From: Mesorhizobium sp. NZP2298
GTDB lineage: Bacteria; Pseudomonadota; Alphaproteobacteria; Rhizobiales; Rhizobiaceae
NCBI RefSeq assembly: GCF_013170825.1
Contig: NZ_CP033365.1
Location: 1,872,001 to 1,936,000 of the forward strand
Direction of reading: 5' to 3'
DNA: 64,000 bases
Both the position numbers and the translations under genes were made by a program. The notes beneath the pieces are model-generated. The model saw only the letters and a program-made list of their open reading frames with translations, was not told the origin of the DNA and did no database searches. This document shows positions 33,470 through 43,323 of this stretch, piece by piece (the stretch's first letter is position 1; each line of letters begins with the position of its first letter).

Positions 33470-34393
33470 CCATGTCGTTTCCCTGTCCGCGCCGTCCGGC
33501 GCCATTCGTGCCGACGCCTCGGGGCCGAGCGGGTCGAAGCCGCGCCACATGTTCTCTCGCCGCAACATCTTTCTCTATGGCACGCTCATTGTCGTGGCGC
33601 TCTACTACCTCTTGCCGCTCTATGTGATGGTCGTTACCTCGCTCAAGGGCATGCCGGAAATCCGCCTCGGCAACATCTTTTCGCCGCCGCTCGAGATCAC
33701 TTTCGAGCCGTGGGTCAAGGCGTGGTCGACGGCATGCACCGGCCTCAATTGCGACGGGCTTTCGCGCGGCTTCTGGAACTCCGTTCGCATCACCGTCCCC
33801 TCGGTGATCCTGTCGATCGCGATCGCGTCCGTAAACGGCTACGCCCTGGCCAACTGGCGCTTCAAGGGCGCCGACACCTTCTTCATCATCCTGATCGTCG
33901 GCGCCTTCATCCCCTACCAGGTGATGATCTATCCGATCGTCATCATCCTGCGCGAGATCGGGCTCTATGGCAGCCTCAGCGGACTGGTGGTCGTCCACTC
34001 GATTTTCGGCATGCCGATCCTGACGCTTCTGTTCCGCAACTATTTCACCTCCATGCCGGAGGAATTGTTCCGGGCGGCGCGTGTCGACGGCGCCGGTTTC
34101 TGGGGCATCTACCTGCGCATCATGCTGCCGATGTCGCTGCCGATCTTTGTCGTCGCCGTCATCCTGCAGGTGACAGGCATCTGGAACGACTTCCTGTTCG
34201 GCGTCGTCTACACGCGCCCCGACACCTATCCGATGACGGTGCAGCTCAACAACATCGTCAATTCGGTGCAGGGCGTGAAAGAATACAACGTCAACATGGC
34301 GGCCACCATCCTGACCGGGCTGGTCCCGCTCGTCATCTACTTCATTTCCGGCAGGCTTTTCGTGCGTGGCATCGCTGCCGGCGCGGTGAAAGG

Positions 34394-34397
<4 letters not shown>
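33462..34397 (+). CDS. Sugar ABC transporter permease (MalG type)
   Basis: This 311-residue inner-membrane protein has an N-terminal cytoplasmic tail, six predicted segments and the EAA loop PEELFRAARVDGAGFWGIYLRIMLP (about 200-225). The stop overlaps the start of the ATPase gene (ATGA), which indicates coupled translation. Confidence 0.92.
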
Positions 34398-35503
<1,106 letters not shown>

Positions 35504-35554
35504 CTTCCAGAACCATCCTTCCAAAGACACTCCACAAGCAAACGGACAGAGACG

Positions 35555-36301
35555 ATGAACTGGTCATTCCAACTTTACAGCGCCCGCAATTTCCAACCCT
35601 GGGAGGGCGTGCTCGCCACACTCGGCAAGCTCGGCTACACGCAAGTCGAAGGCTTCGGCGGCGTCTATGAAAATCCCAAGACCTTCCGCGCCGAACTCGA
35701 CAAGAACGGCCTTTCCATGCCGACCGGGCATTTCTCCATCGATGCGCTGGAGAAGGATTTCGACGGCGTGCGCAGGATCGCCGAGGCGCTCGGCATCAAG
35801 CTTTTGATCTGCCCCTATCTGGTGGCGGAGGATAGGCCGTCGGATGCCGCCGGCTGGCGCGGCTTCGGCGAGCGCCTGGCCAAGGTTGGCGAGGCGGCCT
35901 CGAAGGCCGGTCATGGATTTGCCTGGCACAACCATGATTTCGAGTTCAAGGCACTTCCCGACGGCTCGGTGCCGCAGGATCACATCCTGTCTTCCGCCCC
36001 CGGCATCGGCTGGGAGATGGACCTCGCATGGGTGGTGCGCGGCGGCGCCGATCCACTGCCCTGGATCGAAAAGCATGGCAAGCGCATCGTCGCCGTGCAT
36101 GTGAAGGACATCGCCAGGCCGGGCGAAGGGCTGGATGAGGACGGCTGGTCGGATGTCGGCCACGGCACCATCGACTGGGCCGGTCTGATCAAGCTGCTGC
36201 GGGCCAGGAGCGCGGCAGAATACTTTGTCATGGAACAGGACAATCCCAACGACATCGAGCGTTTCGCCCGACGTTCGATCGCAACCGTCAAGAATTACTA
36301 G
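35555..36301 (+). CDS. Sugar phosphate isomerase/epimerase (TIM barrel)
   Basis: This 248-residue protein is a compact AP-endonuclease-2 type barrel. Metal and catalytic landmarks are QVEGFGGVYE (about 30), FAWHNHDFEFK (about 123-133), GWEMDLAWV (about 150), VAVHVKDIA (about 178) and YFVMEQDNP (about 222). It lies 51 nt after the transporter ATPase and 11 nt before a Gfo/Idh/MocA gene, so it is probably in the same operon and acts on the imported sugar or its oxidised form. The substrate is unknown. Confidence 0.85.
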   Translation: MNWSFQLYSARNFQPWEGVLATLGKLGYTQVEGFGGVYENPKTFRAELDKNGLSMPTGHFSIDALEKDFDGVRRIAEALGIKLLICPYLVAEDRPSDAAGWRGFGERLAKVGEAASKAGHGFAWHNHDFEFKALPDGSVPQDHILSSAPGIGWEMDLAWVVRGGADPLPWIEKHGKRIVAVHVKDIARPGEGLDEDGWSDVGHGTIDWAGLIKLLRARSAAEYFVMEQDNPNDIERFARRSIATVKNY

Positions 36302-36312
36302 GACCGATCACC

Positions 36313-37455
36313 ATGGCAAAGAAACTGGGTATTGGCGTTATCGGCTGCGGCAACATCTCGAAGGCGTATTTCACGCTGGCCCCGCTGTTTCGCGGCATCG
36401 AGATGCGCGCCTGCGCCGACATCAACATGGACGCGGCCAGGGCGCGGGCGAAGGAATTCAAGCTGCGCGCCGAGACCGTCGAGGACCTGCTCAAGGCCGA
36501 CGACATCGACATCATCGTCAACCTGACGATCCCGGCGGTGCATTACGAGGTGTCGAAACAGGTGCTCGACGCCGGCAAGCACGTCTATTCGGAAAAGCCG
36601 TTCGTGCTCTCGCTCAAGGAGGGCCAGGACCTCAAGGCGCGCGCCGAGAAGAAGGGACTGCGCATCGGCTCGGCGCCCGACACTTTCCTCGGTGGCGCGC
36701 ACCAGCTGGTGCGTGAGCTGATCGATGAGGGGAAACTCGGCAAGATCACCAGCGGTACCTGCCATGTCATGGGCCACGGCATGGAACACTGGCACCCCAA
36801 TCCGGATTTCTTCTTCCAGCCGGGGGCCGGACCGGTGCTCGATATCGGGCCGTACTACATCACCAATCTGATCCAGCTGATCGGGCCGGTGAAGCAGGTG
36901 GCGGCCTTCGCGACGACGCCTGCCAAGGAGCGGACGATTTCATCGAAACCGCGCGCGGGCGAAAAAATCCCGGTCAACACGCCGACCACCATTCATGCCG
37001 TTCTGGAATTCGAGAACGGCGCCGTGGTGACGCTCAACACCAGCTGGGACGTCTGGGCTCATGGCCACGCGCCGATGGAGCTCTATGGCGAGACGGGCAC
37101 GGTGTTCGTGCCGGATCCGAACTTCTTCGGCGGCGACGTGCGCTTCACCGAGGAGGGCAAACCGGTCAAGAAGCTGCCGAAATGGAAGCACCCGCTTGGC
37201 GTTCCCAATGAAATGCACGGCCAGGGCATGATGGCCAATTATCGCACATCTGGCCTCGCCGACATGGCGCTGGCGATCGTCGAGGGGCGGCCGCACCGCT
37301 GTTCGATGGAACTGGCGCTGCATGCCGTCGATGTCATGACCGGTATCCTGCGTTCCGGCGAGACGGGAAAATTCGTCGCCATGCAGACGACCTGCGAGCG
37401 GCCGGCCGCTCTCGGGGTCAAGGCAGCCAAGGAGTTGCTGGCGAAGAAGAAGTAG
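36313..37455 (+). CDS. Gfo/Idh/MocA family oxidoreductase
   Basis: This 380-residue NAD(P)-dependent enzyme has the Rossmann loop GVIGCGNISKAYF (about 8-20), the hallmark YSEKPFVLS (about 94-102) and the C-terminal GPVLDIGPYYITNLI segment (about 177) with the catalytic Asp. It follows the isomerase by 11 nt. The pair plus the transporter is a recurrent rhizobial set for uptake and oxidation of a hexose or glucoside. The exact reaction is unknown. Confidence 0.88.
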   Translation: MAKKLGIGVIGCGNISKAYFTLAPLFRGIEMRACADINMDAARARAKEFKLRAETVEDLLKADDIDIIVNLTIPAVHYEVSKQVLDAGKHVYSEKPFVLSLKEGQDLKARAEKKGLRIGSAPDTFLGGAHQLVRELIDEGKLGKITSGTCHVMGHGMEHWHPNPDFFFQPGAGPVLDIGPYYITNLIQLIGPVKQVAAFATTPAKERTISSKPRAGEKIPVNTPTTIHAVLEFENGAVVTLNTSWDVWAHGHAPMELYGETGTVFVPDPNFFGGDVRFTEEGKPVKKLPKWKHPLGVPNEMHGQGMMANYRTSGLADMALAIVEGRPHRCSMELALHAVDVMTGILRSGETGKFVAMQTTCERPAALGVKAAKELLAKKK

Positions 37456-37487
37456 GCTGCGGAGATTATCGATAATTTTGATCTGTC

Positions 37488-37513
37488 CCTCTCCCCGTTT
37501 TCTTGGGGAGAGG
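37488..37513. repeat. Palindromic GC-rich intergenic element
   Basis: Perfect 9-bp arms CCTCTCCCC / GGGGAGAGG flank GTTTTCTT in the 139-nt gap between the oxidoreductase and aldo/keto reductase genes. It resembles common rhizobial palindromic repeats (compare about 1701-1724). It may also act as a weak terminator. Confidence 0.45.
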
Positions 37514-37594
37514 ATAAAGGGGTAGGGTGCCGAGCCAGCTTACTGCGATTGTGATGAGGCTGGCCGGTCTGTTCAGATTCGAGGATCTTTCCCC

Positions 37595-38641
37595 ATGCCC
37601 TATGTCGCCGCCGAAAATCGCTATGAAAAAATGATCTACAACCGTTGCGGACGGTCCGGTCTCAAGCTGCCTGCGATCTCGCTCGGTCTGTGGCACAATT
37701 TCGGCAATGACACGCCGCATCGGACCAAGCAGTCGATCGTGCGCAAGGCGTTCGATCTCGGCATCACCCATTTCGACCTCGCCAACAATTACGGGCCACC
37801 GCCCGGCTCGGCCGAGACCGCCTTCGGCGAAATCCTGCGCACCGATTTCGCCGGCTACCGCGACGAGCTGATCATCTCGACCAAGGCAGGCTATGGAATG
37901 TGGGCGGGGCCTTACGGCGAATGGGGCGGGCGCAAATACGTGCTGGCCAGTCTCGACCAGAGCCTGAAGCGGATGGGGCTCGACTATGTCGACATCTTCT
38001 ATTCGCACCGCTTCGATCCCGACACGCCGCTCGAAGAAACCATGGGGGCGCTCGACCATGCGGTGCGCTCAGGCAAGGCGCTCTATGCCGGCATCTCGTC
38101 CTACAACTCGCAGCGCACCCGCGAGGCCGCGGACATATTAAGGCAGCTTGGCACGCCCTGCGTCATTCACCAGCCGAGCTATTCGATGCTGAACCGCTGG
38201 GTCGAGGAAGACGGGTTGCTCGACACGCTGGAAGGGCTCGGCGTCGGCTCCATCGTGTTCTCGCCGTTGGCCCAAGGCATGCTGACCGACAAATATCTGG
38301 GTGGTATCCCCGAGGGCAGCCGCGCCTCGCAGGGCAAGTCGCTGAAGACCGCTTTCATCAACGACAAGACCATCGCCAACATCAAGGCGCTCAACGTCAT
38401 TGCCGGCAAGCGTGGCCAGACGCTGGCGCAGACGGCGCTGGCCTGGGTGCTGCGCAAGGGCAAGGTCACGTCGGCACTGATCGGCGCCAGCCGACCGGAA
38501 CAGGTGGAGGACTGCGTCGGCGCGCTGAAGGTGCTCGACTTCAGCGATGCCGAACTGGCTGAGATCGATAGCTACGCGCGCGAATCCGACATCAATCTGT
38601 GGGCGGCCTCCGCTGAGCGCAAAGGCCCCGCGAGAAAGTAG
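37595..38641 (+). CDS. Aldo/keto reductase, L-glyceraldehyde 3-phosphate reductase (YghZ/Gpr) type
   Basis: This 348-residue AKR starts MPYVAAENRYEKMIYNRCGR, matching the extended N-terminus of the E. coli YghZ group, which supports the start at 37595 over the ATG at 37631. It has LGLWHNFG (about 29-36), DLANNYGPPPGSAE (catalytic Asp/Tyr, about 62-75), STKAGYGMW (Lys, about 95) and YSHRFDPDTP (His, about 133). YghZ enzymes reduce L-glyceraldehyde 3-phosphate and methylglyoxal with NADPH. It is separated from the sugar operon by a palindromic element and may have its own promoter. Confidence 0.87.
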   Translation: MPYVAAENRYEKMIYNRCGRSGLKLPAISLGLWHNFGNDTPHRTKQSIVRKAFDLGITHFDLANNYGPPPGSAETAFGEILRTDFAGYRDELIISTKAGYGMWAGPYGEWGGRKYVLASLDQSLKRMGLDYVDIFYSHRFDPDTPLEETMGALDHAVRSGKALYAGISSYNSQRTREAADILRQLGTPCVIHQPSYSMLNRWVEEDGLLDTLEGLGVGSIVFSPLAQGMLTDKYLGGIPEGSRASQGKSLKTAFINDKTIANIKALNVIAGKRGQTLAQTALAWVLRKGKVTSALIGASRPEQVEDCVGALKVLDFSDAELAEIDSYARESDINLWAASAERKGPARK

Positions 38642-38681
38642 GCTCGCCAAGAGATAGGCTCGCCTGGCAAGCCGGCAAACA

Positions 38682-38707
38682 AAACGGCGGGACATGTCCC
38701 GCCGTTT
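38682..38707. terminator. Perfect palindromic bidirectional terminator candidate
   Basis: A 26-nt perfect palindrome with arms AAACGGCGGGACA / TGTCCCGCCGTTT lies between the convergent aldo/keto reductase and trypsin-like protease genes. Both strands offer a strong GC stem ending in TTT. It is well placed to stop transcription from either side. Confidence 0.65.
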
Positions 38708-38732
38708 CGACGTGGACGCAAATGGCCGCGCT

Positions 38733-39830
38733 TCAGGGCGTCGCCGGTTTCTGGGCTGTACCCAGCCCTGCCTTTGGTTTTGCCGGCGCGGGAGCAGGGG
38801 TCTTCATCTTCGCCTCGATCCAGCCGCTGTAGTTGGCCAGCCGCGTGTAGATGCCATAGGCGTCCTTGTGGCCGCAGGCCGCGCTGCCGTCGGCCGGGCC
38901 TTCGCCCCAGCTGACGACACCGACCTGGACCGGGCCATCGGCGCCGGTCATGAACAGCGGGCCGCCGCTGTCGCCATTGCAGGCATCACGCACGCCACTG
39001 GTGGTACCGGCGCAGATCATGTTGCCGGTCAACGGATCGGTCATGTCGGCGGCGATCGCATTGGCGGCGGCATCGATGCCCTTTTCGGAATAGCGCATGC
39101 GGTGGGACAGATCGCCAAGTGCCGCCTTCAGGTCATGCGCGTAGATGGCCTTGATGCCGCTGTTGCAGGCACTGTTCGGCTGCAGATCGAGATCGGCGAC
39201 CATCAGCGTGGTCGGGAACGTTCCATCCTGCATCTTGCCCCAGCCGGTTACGGTGGTCTTGCCGTTGTCGGGGGTCGCCTCGCGGGTTAGCTTGATGGTC
39301 GGCGCGTCGGCCGGCTCGGCAAGCCGGAGCAGACCGAGGTCGTTATCGAGCGTCTGCTCGCTGTAACCCTCGTTGACGATGACCTCCACCACTTTGTGGC
39401 GCTTGCCTTCGCTGAGGTCGGTGGCACCGGTCAGCACCGTGACCGAGTCCGGCGAGATCGGCTCGCCTTTGTCGTTGAGGCAGTGCGCCGCCGTCAGCAC
39501 CCATTGCGGCGCGATCAGGCTGCCGCCGCAGAATTGCGCATTGGCCTGCGAGGCCGGGTTCTCGTCCAGCCTGGCGGTGGTGAGCAGCGCGACCTGGAAC
39601 GGATAGGCGCCCTTTTCGGCCTGGTTGCCGCCATAGACGCGGTCGGCGCCGTCGGGGTTGTCCGCCGCTGCCTTGGCCCTGGCATCGGCCACCCGCTGCA
39701 TCGGCGAGACGGCCGCTTCCGGCCTCACGGTGCTCTCGTCCGCCCGGACGGTGTTGATGAATGCAACGGCAGCAGCAACGCCAAGCAGCGATGCGGCGGC
39801 GATTGGCCCGAACCGATTTGTGATGTGCAC
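38733..39830 (-). CDS. Exported trypsin-like serine protease
   Basis: This protein of about 365 residues is an S1-family protease. The catalytic triad is intact: His in VLTAAHCLN (about 117), Asp in DNDLGLLRL (about 168) and Ser in CNGDSGGPLFM (about 297). CGGSL and the disulphide-type cysteines also fit trypsin. AGGAGG lies 5 nt before a GTG at 39830, which is preferred over an ATG 27 nt upstream. The N-terminus is a signal sequence (IAAASLLGVAAAVAFINTVRA). The C-terminus ends in a Pro/Ala/Lys-rich tail. It is divergent from a second serine protease gene and borders the caspase cluster. The target is unknown. Confidence 0.88.
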   Translation of the reverse strand: MHITNRFGPIAAASLLGVAAAVAFINTVRADESTVRPEAAVSPMQRVADARAKAAADNPDGADRVYGGNQAEKGAYPFQVALLTTARLDENPASQANAQFCGGSLIAPQWVLTAAHCLNDKGEPISPDSVTVLTGATDLSEGKRHKVVEVIVNEGYSEQTLDNDLGLLRLAEPADAPTIKLTREATPDNGKTTVTGWGKMQDGTFPTTLMVADLDLQPNSACNSGIKAIYAHDLKAALGDLSHRMRYSEKGIDAAANAIAADMTDPLTGNMICAGTTSGVRDACNGDSGGPLFMTGADGPVQVGVVSWGEGPADGSAACGHKDAYGIYTRLANYSGWIEAKMKTPAPAPAKPKAGLGTAQKPATP

Positions 39831-40230
39831 CTGAACCTCCTGAGACAATTCTCCCATGCGGCTCGACGCCGGGCATTGTGCAAGGAGGTGTTGCCGGTTC
39901 AACGATCCGCACGCGCGCCGCATCGAAACGGTGCGCGACCGGTCACAAAACCGAATCCCACTTTTGCTAACCGTGCCCGCGAGCAGAACCCGCACAAAAT
40001 CCTATAGCCCCCCACGGGCTACGTGGAAGCGATTTGTCATTGCCAATCTTGGATTATTTTAGGCAGTATATCCGTGCAGAATTTTTTTGGCGGGGGCCTT
40101 GAAAATGACAGCCTAGAAGAACGCTCGCAGGGGATGCCGGCGAGCAAACTCATTTTTCGGCGTCACCACGATCTCGACAATATTTCTGTATTTTGATCCA
40201 GTCCTTGCTGACTTTTGGGAGAGTCTCACC
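39831..40230. promoter_or_regulatory. Divergent intergenic region between the two protease genes
   Basis: This 400-nt gap holds no supported gene. It contains a TAGCCC-N5-GGGCTA hairpin (40005-40021), an AT-rich block around 40040-40085 and a GCTCGC...GCGAGC inverted repeat near 40121-40145. The region should carry promoters for both proteases, but no clear -35/-10 pair stands out. Confidence 0.35.
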
Positions 40231-41325
40231 ATGACAAAACTGACAAACCTTATGATAGCGTCCGCATTGCTTTCCACCGCGATGTGGACGGTCCCGGCCT
40301 TCGCCGCCGATCCTGGCTCCGCCAGTGCGGGTAATGGCGAAAGCATGCGGGATGTATCTTCAGGAGACTTCAAGGCCGGTCGGGCAAAACCGATCACCAC
40401 GCCGAAGCTTACCGACGAAGACAGCCGCGCCGCGCCGCTTGCTGACGAGGCGACGGCTGTCAAATCCTATGGCATCGTCGGAAGGTCCGCCGATGGCAAG
40501 GAGATCAAGATCGAGCCGAGCGAAGCTCTGCGCGATCTCATCATCAAGGAACTGAACGCGCCGGCCAATGGAGCGGATGGGGTCCAGCGCAAGACCGAAG
40601 ATCCCGGGCTCGGCGAAGGCGAAGCCGGCCGTCAGGTTTTCGGCCCTGATGATCGCGAGCAGGTCAGGAGCACCAAGACCTATCCGTTCTCGGCAATCGG
40701 CTATCTCGAAGCCAAATCGCCGAAGACCGGCAGCTATGGCAGTTGCTCGGCAACGCTGATCGGCCCGCGCACGGTGCTCACCGCGGCGCACTGCCTCTAC
40801 AGCCATGAGGACAAGGACTGGCTCTCGGAATATCTGTTCGTCCCGGGCCTCAATGGCAGCACTGCAGACGACGCCCCCTTCGGTGCCTTCTCCTATGAAA
40901 GCGCCTATGTGCTGCAGGGCTTCATCGACAATTACCAGGGCTATTACGGCTCGGTGATCCCGTGGGACCTGGGCATCATCACGCTGAAGCAGGATGTCGG
41001 CACCAACCTTGGCTGGCTTGGCTATGCCAACTATGACGATCTCGGCGACTTCACCGCCAACCTCGTCGGCTACCCCGGCGACAAGCCGATGGGCACGATG
41101 TGGAAGACAAGCTGCGAAGTGCATGCCGAGAACATCGCTCCGGAATATTTCCAGTATGACTGCGATACGTTCCCGGGGTCGAGCGGCAGCTCGGTATATG
41201 CCTATGACACCAACTCCAAGCAGCGCATCATCACCGGCGTCAACGTGGCGGAAAGCCCCGACGCGAATACCGCCGTGCGCCTGAACGCCGCAAACGTCCA
41301 GTGGATCAACAGCCTGTATAAATAA
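40231..41325 (+). CDS. Exported trypsin/V8-like serine protease
   Basis: This 364-residue protein has a classic signal peptide (MTKLTNLMIASALLSTAMWTVPAFA-AD), a long pro-region-like stretch (about 30-145) and a protease domain (about 150-360). The triad is visible: His in TVLTAAHCLYS (about 188), Asp in IPWDLGIITL (about 245) and Ser in TFPGSSGSSVYAY (about 314), the GxSGS form of V8/glutamyl-endopeptidase-like enzymes. It differs clearly from the neighbouring trypsin-like gene. A strong intrinsic terminator follows. It is probably secreted or periplasmic and made as a zymogen. Confidence 0.9.
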   Translation: MTKLTNLMIASALLSTAMWTVPAFAADPGSASAGNGESMRDVSSGDFKAGRAKPITTPKLTDEDSRAAPLADEATAVKSYGIVGRSADGKEIKIEPSEALRDLIIKELNAPANGADGVQRKTEDPGLGEGEAGRQVFGPDDREQVRSTKTYPFSAIGYLEAKSPKTGSYGSCSATLIGPRTVLTAAHCLYSHEDKDWLSEYLFVPGLNGSTADDAPFGAFSYESAYVLQGFIDNYQGYYGSVIPWDLGIITLKQDVGTNLGWLGYANYDDLGDFTANLVGYPGDKPMGTMWKTSCEVHAENIAPEYFQYDCDTFPGSSGSSVYAYDTNSKQRIITGVNVAESPDANTAVRLNAANVQWINSLYK

Positions 41326-41350
41326 CACGCGCTCGCGCAGTCGCGAAAAG

Positions 41351-41380
41351 AGGCGGCGGATCAAACCCGTCGCCTTTTTT
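41351..41380 (+). terminator. Intrinsic terminator after the V8-like protease gene
   Basis: GGCGGCGG pairs with CCGTCGCC (one G-U pair) around a 7-nt loop, and a run of six T follows directly. It is a textbook rho-independent terminator 25 nt after the stop codon. Confidence 0.85.
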
Positions 41381-41478
41381 CGTGCCGATCGCTCCGCACG
41401 GGCTTCTCTTGCACGAGGCAGGCTCGCCGATTACGCTTGGCTTGCCAAGGGGGCGAGGCATCCAGGGGGTTCAAGGGG

Positions 41479-43302
41479 ATGGCGCGGGCAAGGGCAGTGT
41501 TCGGGGTTGTGGCCGCATCGATGCTGGGTGCATTGATGCTTTCGACGGCTTTTGCCGATCCCGCCCCTGTCGGCGGCGCCTGGGCGGAGCGGGTGCAGAT
41601 CCTCTATCAGGCCGACACACGCTCCGTGCTGCGCAGGACCGTGCGTGTCTGGGACTTCCATCCGGAGAAGAACCTCGACTTCGTCTGGGAGCCGGCGGCA
41701 GGCCTGTCGCCCGACCGGACGATAGCCGAAGACGGCACCATCAACGGCAAGGGCAGGTTGGTGTGGCGGGTGCGCGGCTCGGCGAGCTATGACCCGAAGA
41801 CGGTCTATTCCAGCTATTTCGGCGACGTCAGAAACGGCCGGCCCGAGGGGCAGGGCCGGCTCGACCTGCGCTCGGGCGAGGTGTTCGAGGGGCACTGGTC
41901 CGCCGGGGCACTCCACGGGCAGGGCATTCATGTCGATGCCGACGGCAACCGCTATGAGGGCCAATTCATTGGCGGCGTCCCGAATGGCGAGGGCCGGTCG
42001 CTGTCGAAAACCGGCGAGATCTTTGCCGGCTCCTTTGTCGATGGATTGAAGAACGGCAAAGGCACCACACGGCTCGCCGGCGGCACGGTCTACACATCGC
42101 AGTGGGTGATGGGCAAGGAGGTCGGAGGCTCGCGTCCCGACGTGCTGGCCGATGCCAGGGTCGGCGGCCTGCTCAAGGCGCAGGCGGGTGACGGCGATGC
42201 CGACAAGGTCGAGATCGGCGTTGTGGTCGATCAGCGCATGACCCAGCAGGCCGACCTGAAATACCAGCATCTGGTGCGCGACGAGGACATCGCGATCTAT
42301 CCGGAGGACAACCTCTACAACGATGCCTGGAACGGCACCGGCCAGGTCAAGACCAGCAATGTCTATGACGGTCCGGACTGGGAGAATAGCCCGGCCTTTG
42401 CCGAAGTCGACCTTGGCACCAAGGATCAGTCCAGGGTCAAGCTCGACAGTCTGGAAATGAAGGTCGCCGCCAGCGACGCCTATCGCAAGCCGATGCTGTC
42501 GATCTCGGAACATTTCGGCTGCATCGGCTTCAGGCCGGATTTCTCGATCATCAACAATGGCTGGGGCGATGCCAGGGACATGAAGATGTCGATCCAGTTC
42601 ACTACCGTGGACGAGGAGGGCAATCCGACCGGCCAGCCAAGCCGCATGTTCACCAAGGACATCGGCGGTTTCGGCGAGGGCGTCGACGTGTCGATCAAGA
42701 GCGTGCTCGACGAGGCCGGCGTCGATACGGCCAGCCTGGAGACGGGGCGTTTTTCCTGTCCCTCGGCCGACAGCCTGAATGTCTGCCGCAGCCAGCTCAC
42801 CAACAAGGTCAAGTTCGGCGAGGTCGGCGACTATCTCGGCAATTTCAACCAGGCAATGACACTGAACGCGATCGGCAAGTTCGATTATTCCTGGGCCGAC
42901 GACCAGGGCAATGTCTTCCAGCAGAGCGAGCCCTTCCGTGCCCAGATGACCATGGCGGTCTTCGAGATTCCCGAATCGATGGCCGAATGCGGTGATGGCG
43001 GTGGCGGCAACCCCGAAGCGATGCGCTACCAGAACATCGAATTCCCGATCGGCAAGCATGACTACACGATCGCCATGCCGGTGCGCGGCAACAAGAATAT
43101 CAGCGCCTATACGGCGCGGCTGAAGATGTGGTCGGCGATGTCATCGATCCATCGTTTCAGCATCGCCGCGCATTTTGCCGACGGCAGCGTGCGCGAGAGC
43201 AAGCCGGTTACCTTCTTCTATTTCCGGCCGAAGCAGTCGCTGTTCGAGACCAGGACCGAACCGGCGTCGTGCTATCTGCCCCGCCAGATGGGCAGTTGCT
43301 AA
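41479..43302 (+). CDS. Exported MORN-repeat protein of unknown function
   Basis: This 607-residue protein has a signal peptide (VFGVVAASMLGALMLSTAFA-DP). Four MORN-type repeats span about 108-205 (for example YFGDVRNGRPEGQGRLDL, FEGHWSAGALHGQGIHV, YEGQFIGGVPNGEGRSL, FAGSFVDGLKNGKGTTRL). The remaining 400 residues are not recognised; they contain two or more cysteine pairs and look beta-rich. The ATG at 41479 is chosen because the run GGGGGTTCAAGGGG precedes it. MORN repeats often bind lipid or partner proteins. It lies between the two proteases and the caspase genes, a grouping that suggests a shared envelope process. Confidence 0.82.
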   Translation: MARARAVFGVVAASMLGALMLSTAFADPAPVGGAWAERVQILYQADTRSVLRRTVRVWDFHPEKNLDFVWEPAAGLSPDRTIAEDGTINGKGRLVWRVRGSASYDPKTVYSSYFGDVRNGRPEGQGRLDLRSGEVFEGHWSAGALHGQGIHVDADGNRYEGQFIGGVPNGEGRSLSKTGEIFAGSFVDGLKNGKGTTRLAGGTVYTSQWVMGKEVGGSRPDVLADARVGGLLKAQAGDGDADKVEIGVVVDQRMTQQADLKYQHLVRDEDIAIYPEDNLYNDAWNGTGQVKTSNVYDGPDWENSPAFAEVDLGTKDQSRVKLDSLEMKVAASDAYRKPMLSISEHFGCIGFRPDFSIINNGWGDARDMKMSIQFTTVDEEGNPTGQPSRMFTKDIGGFGEGVDVSIKSVLDEAGVDTASLETGRFSCPSADSLNVCRSQLTNKVKFGEVGDYLGNFNQAMTLNAIGKFDYSWADDQGNVFQQSEPFRAQMTMAVFEIPESMAECGDGGGGNPEAMRYQNIEFPIGKHDYTIAMPVRGNKNISAYTARLKMWSAMSSIHRFSIAAHFADGSVRESKPVTFFYFRPKQSLFETRTEPASCYLPRQMGSC

Positions 43303-43323
43303 CGTACATACCTTGGTCGGGCG

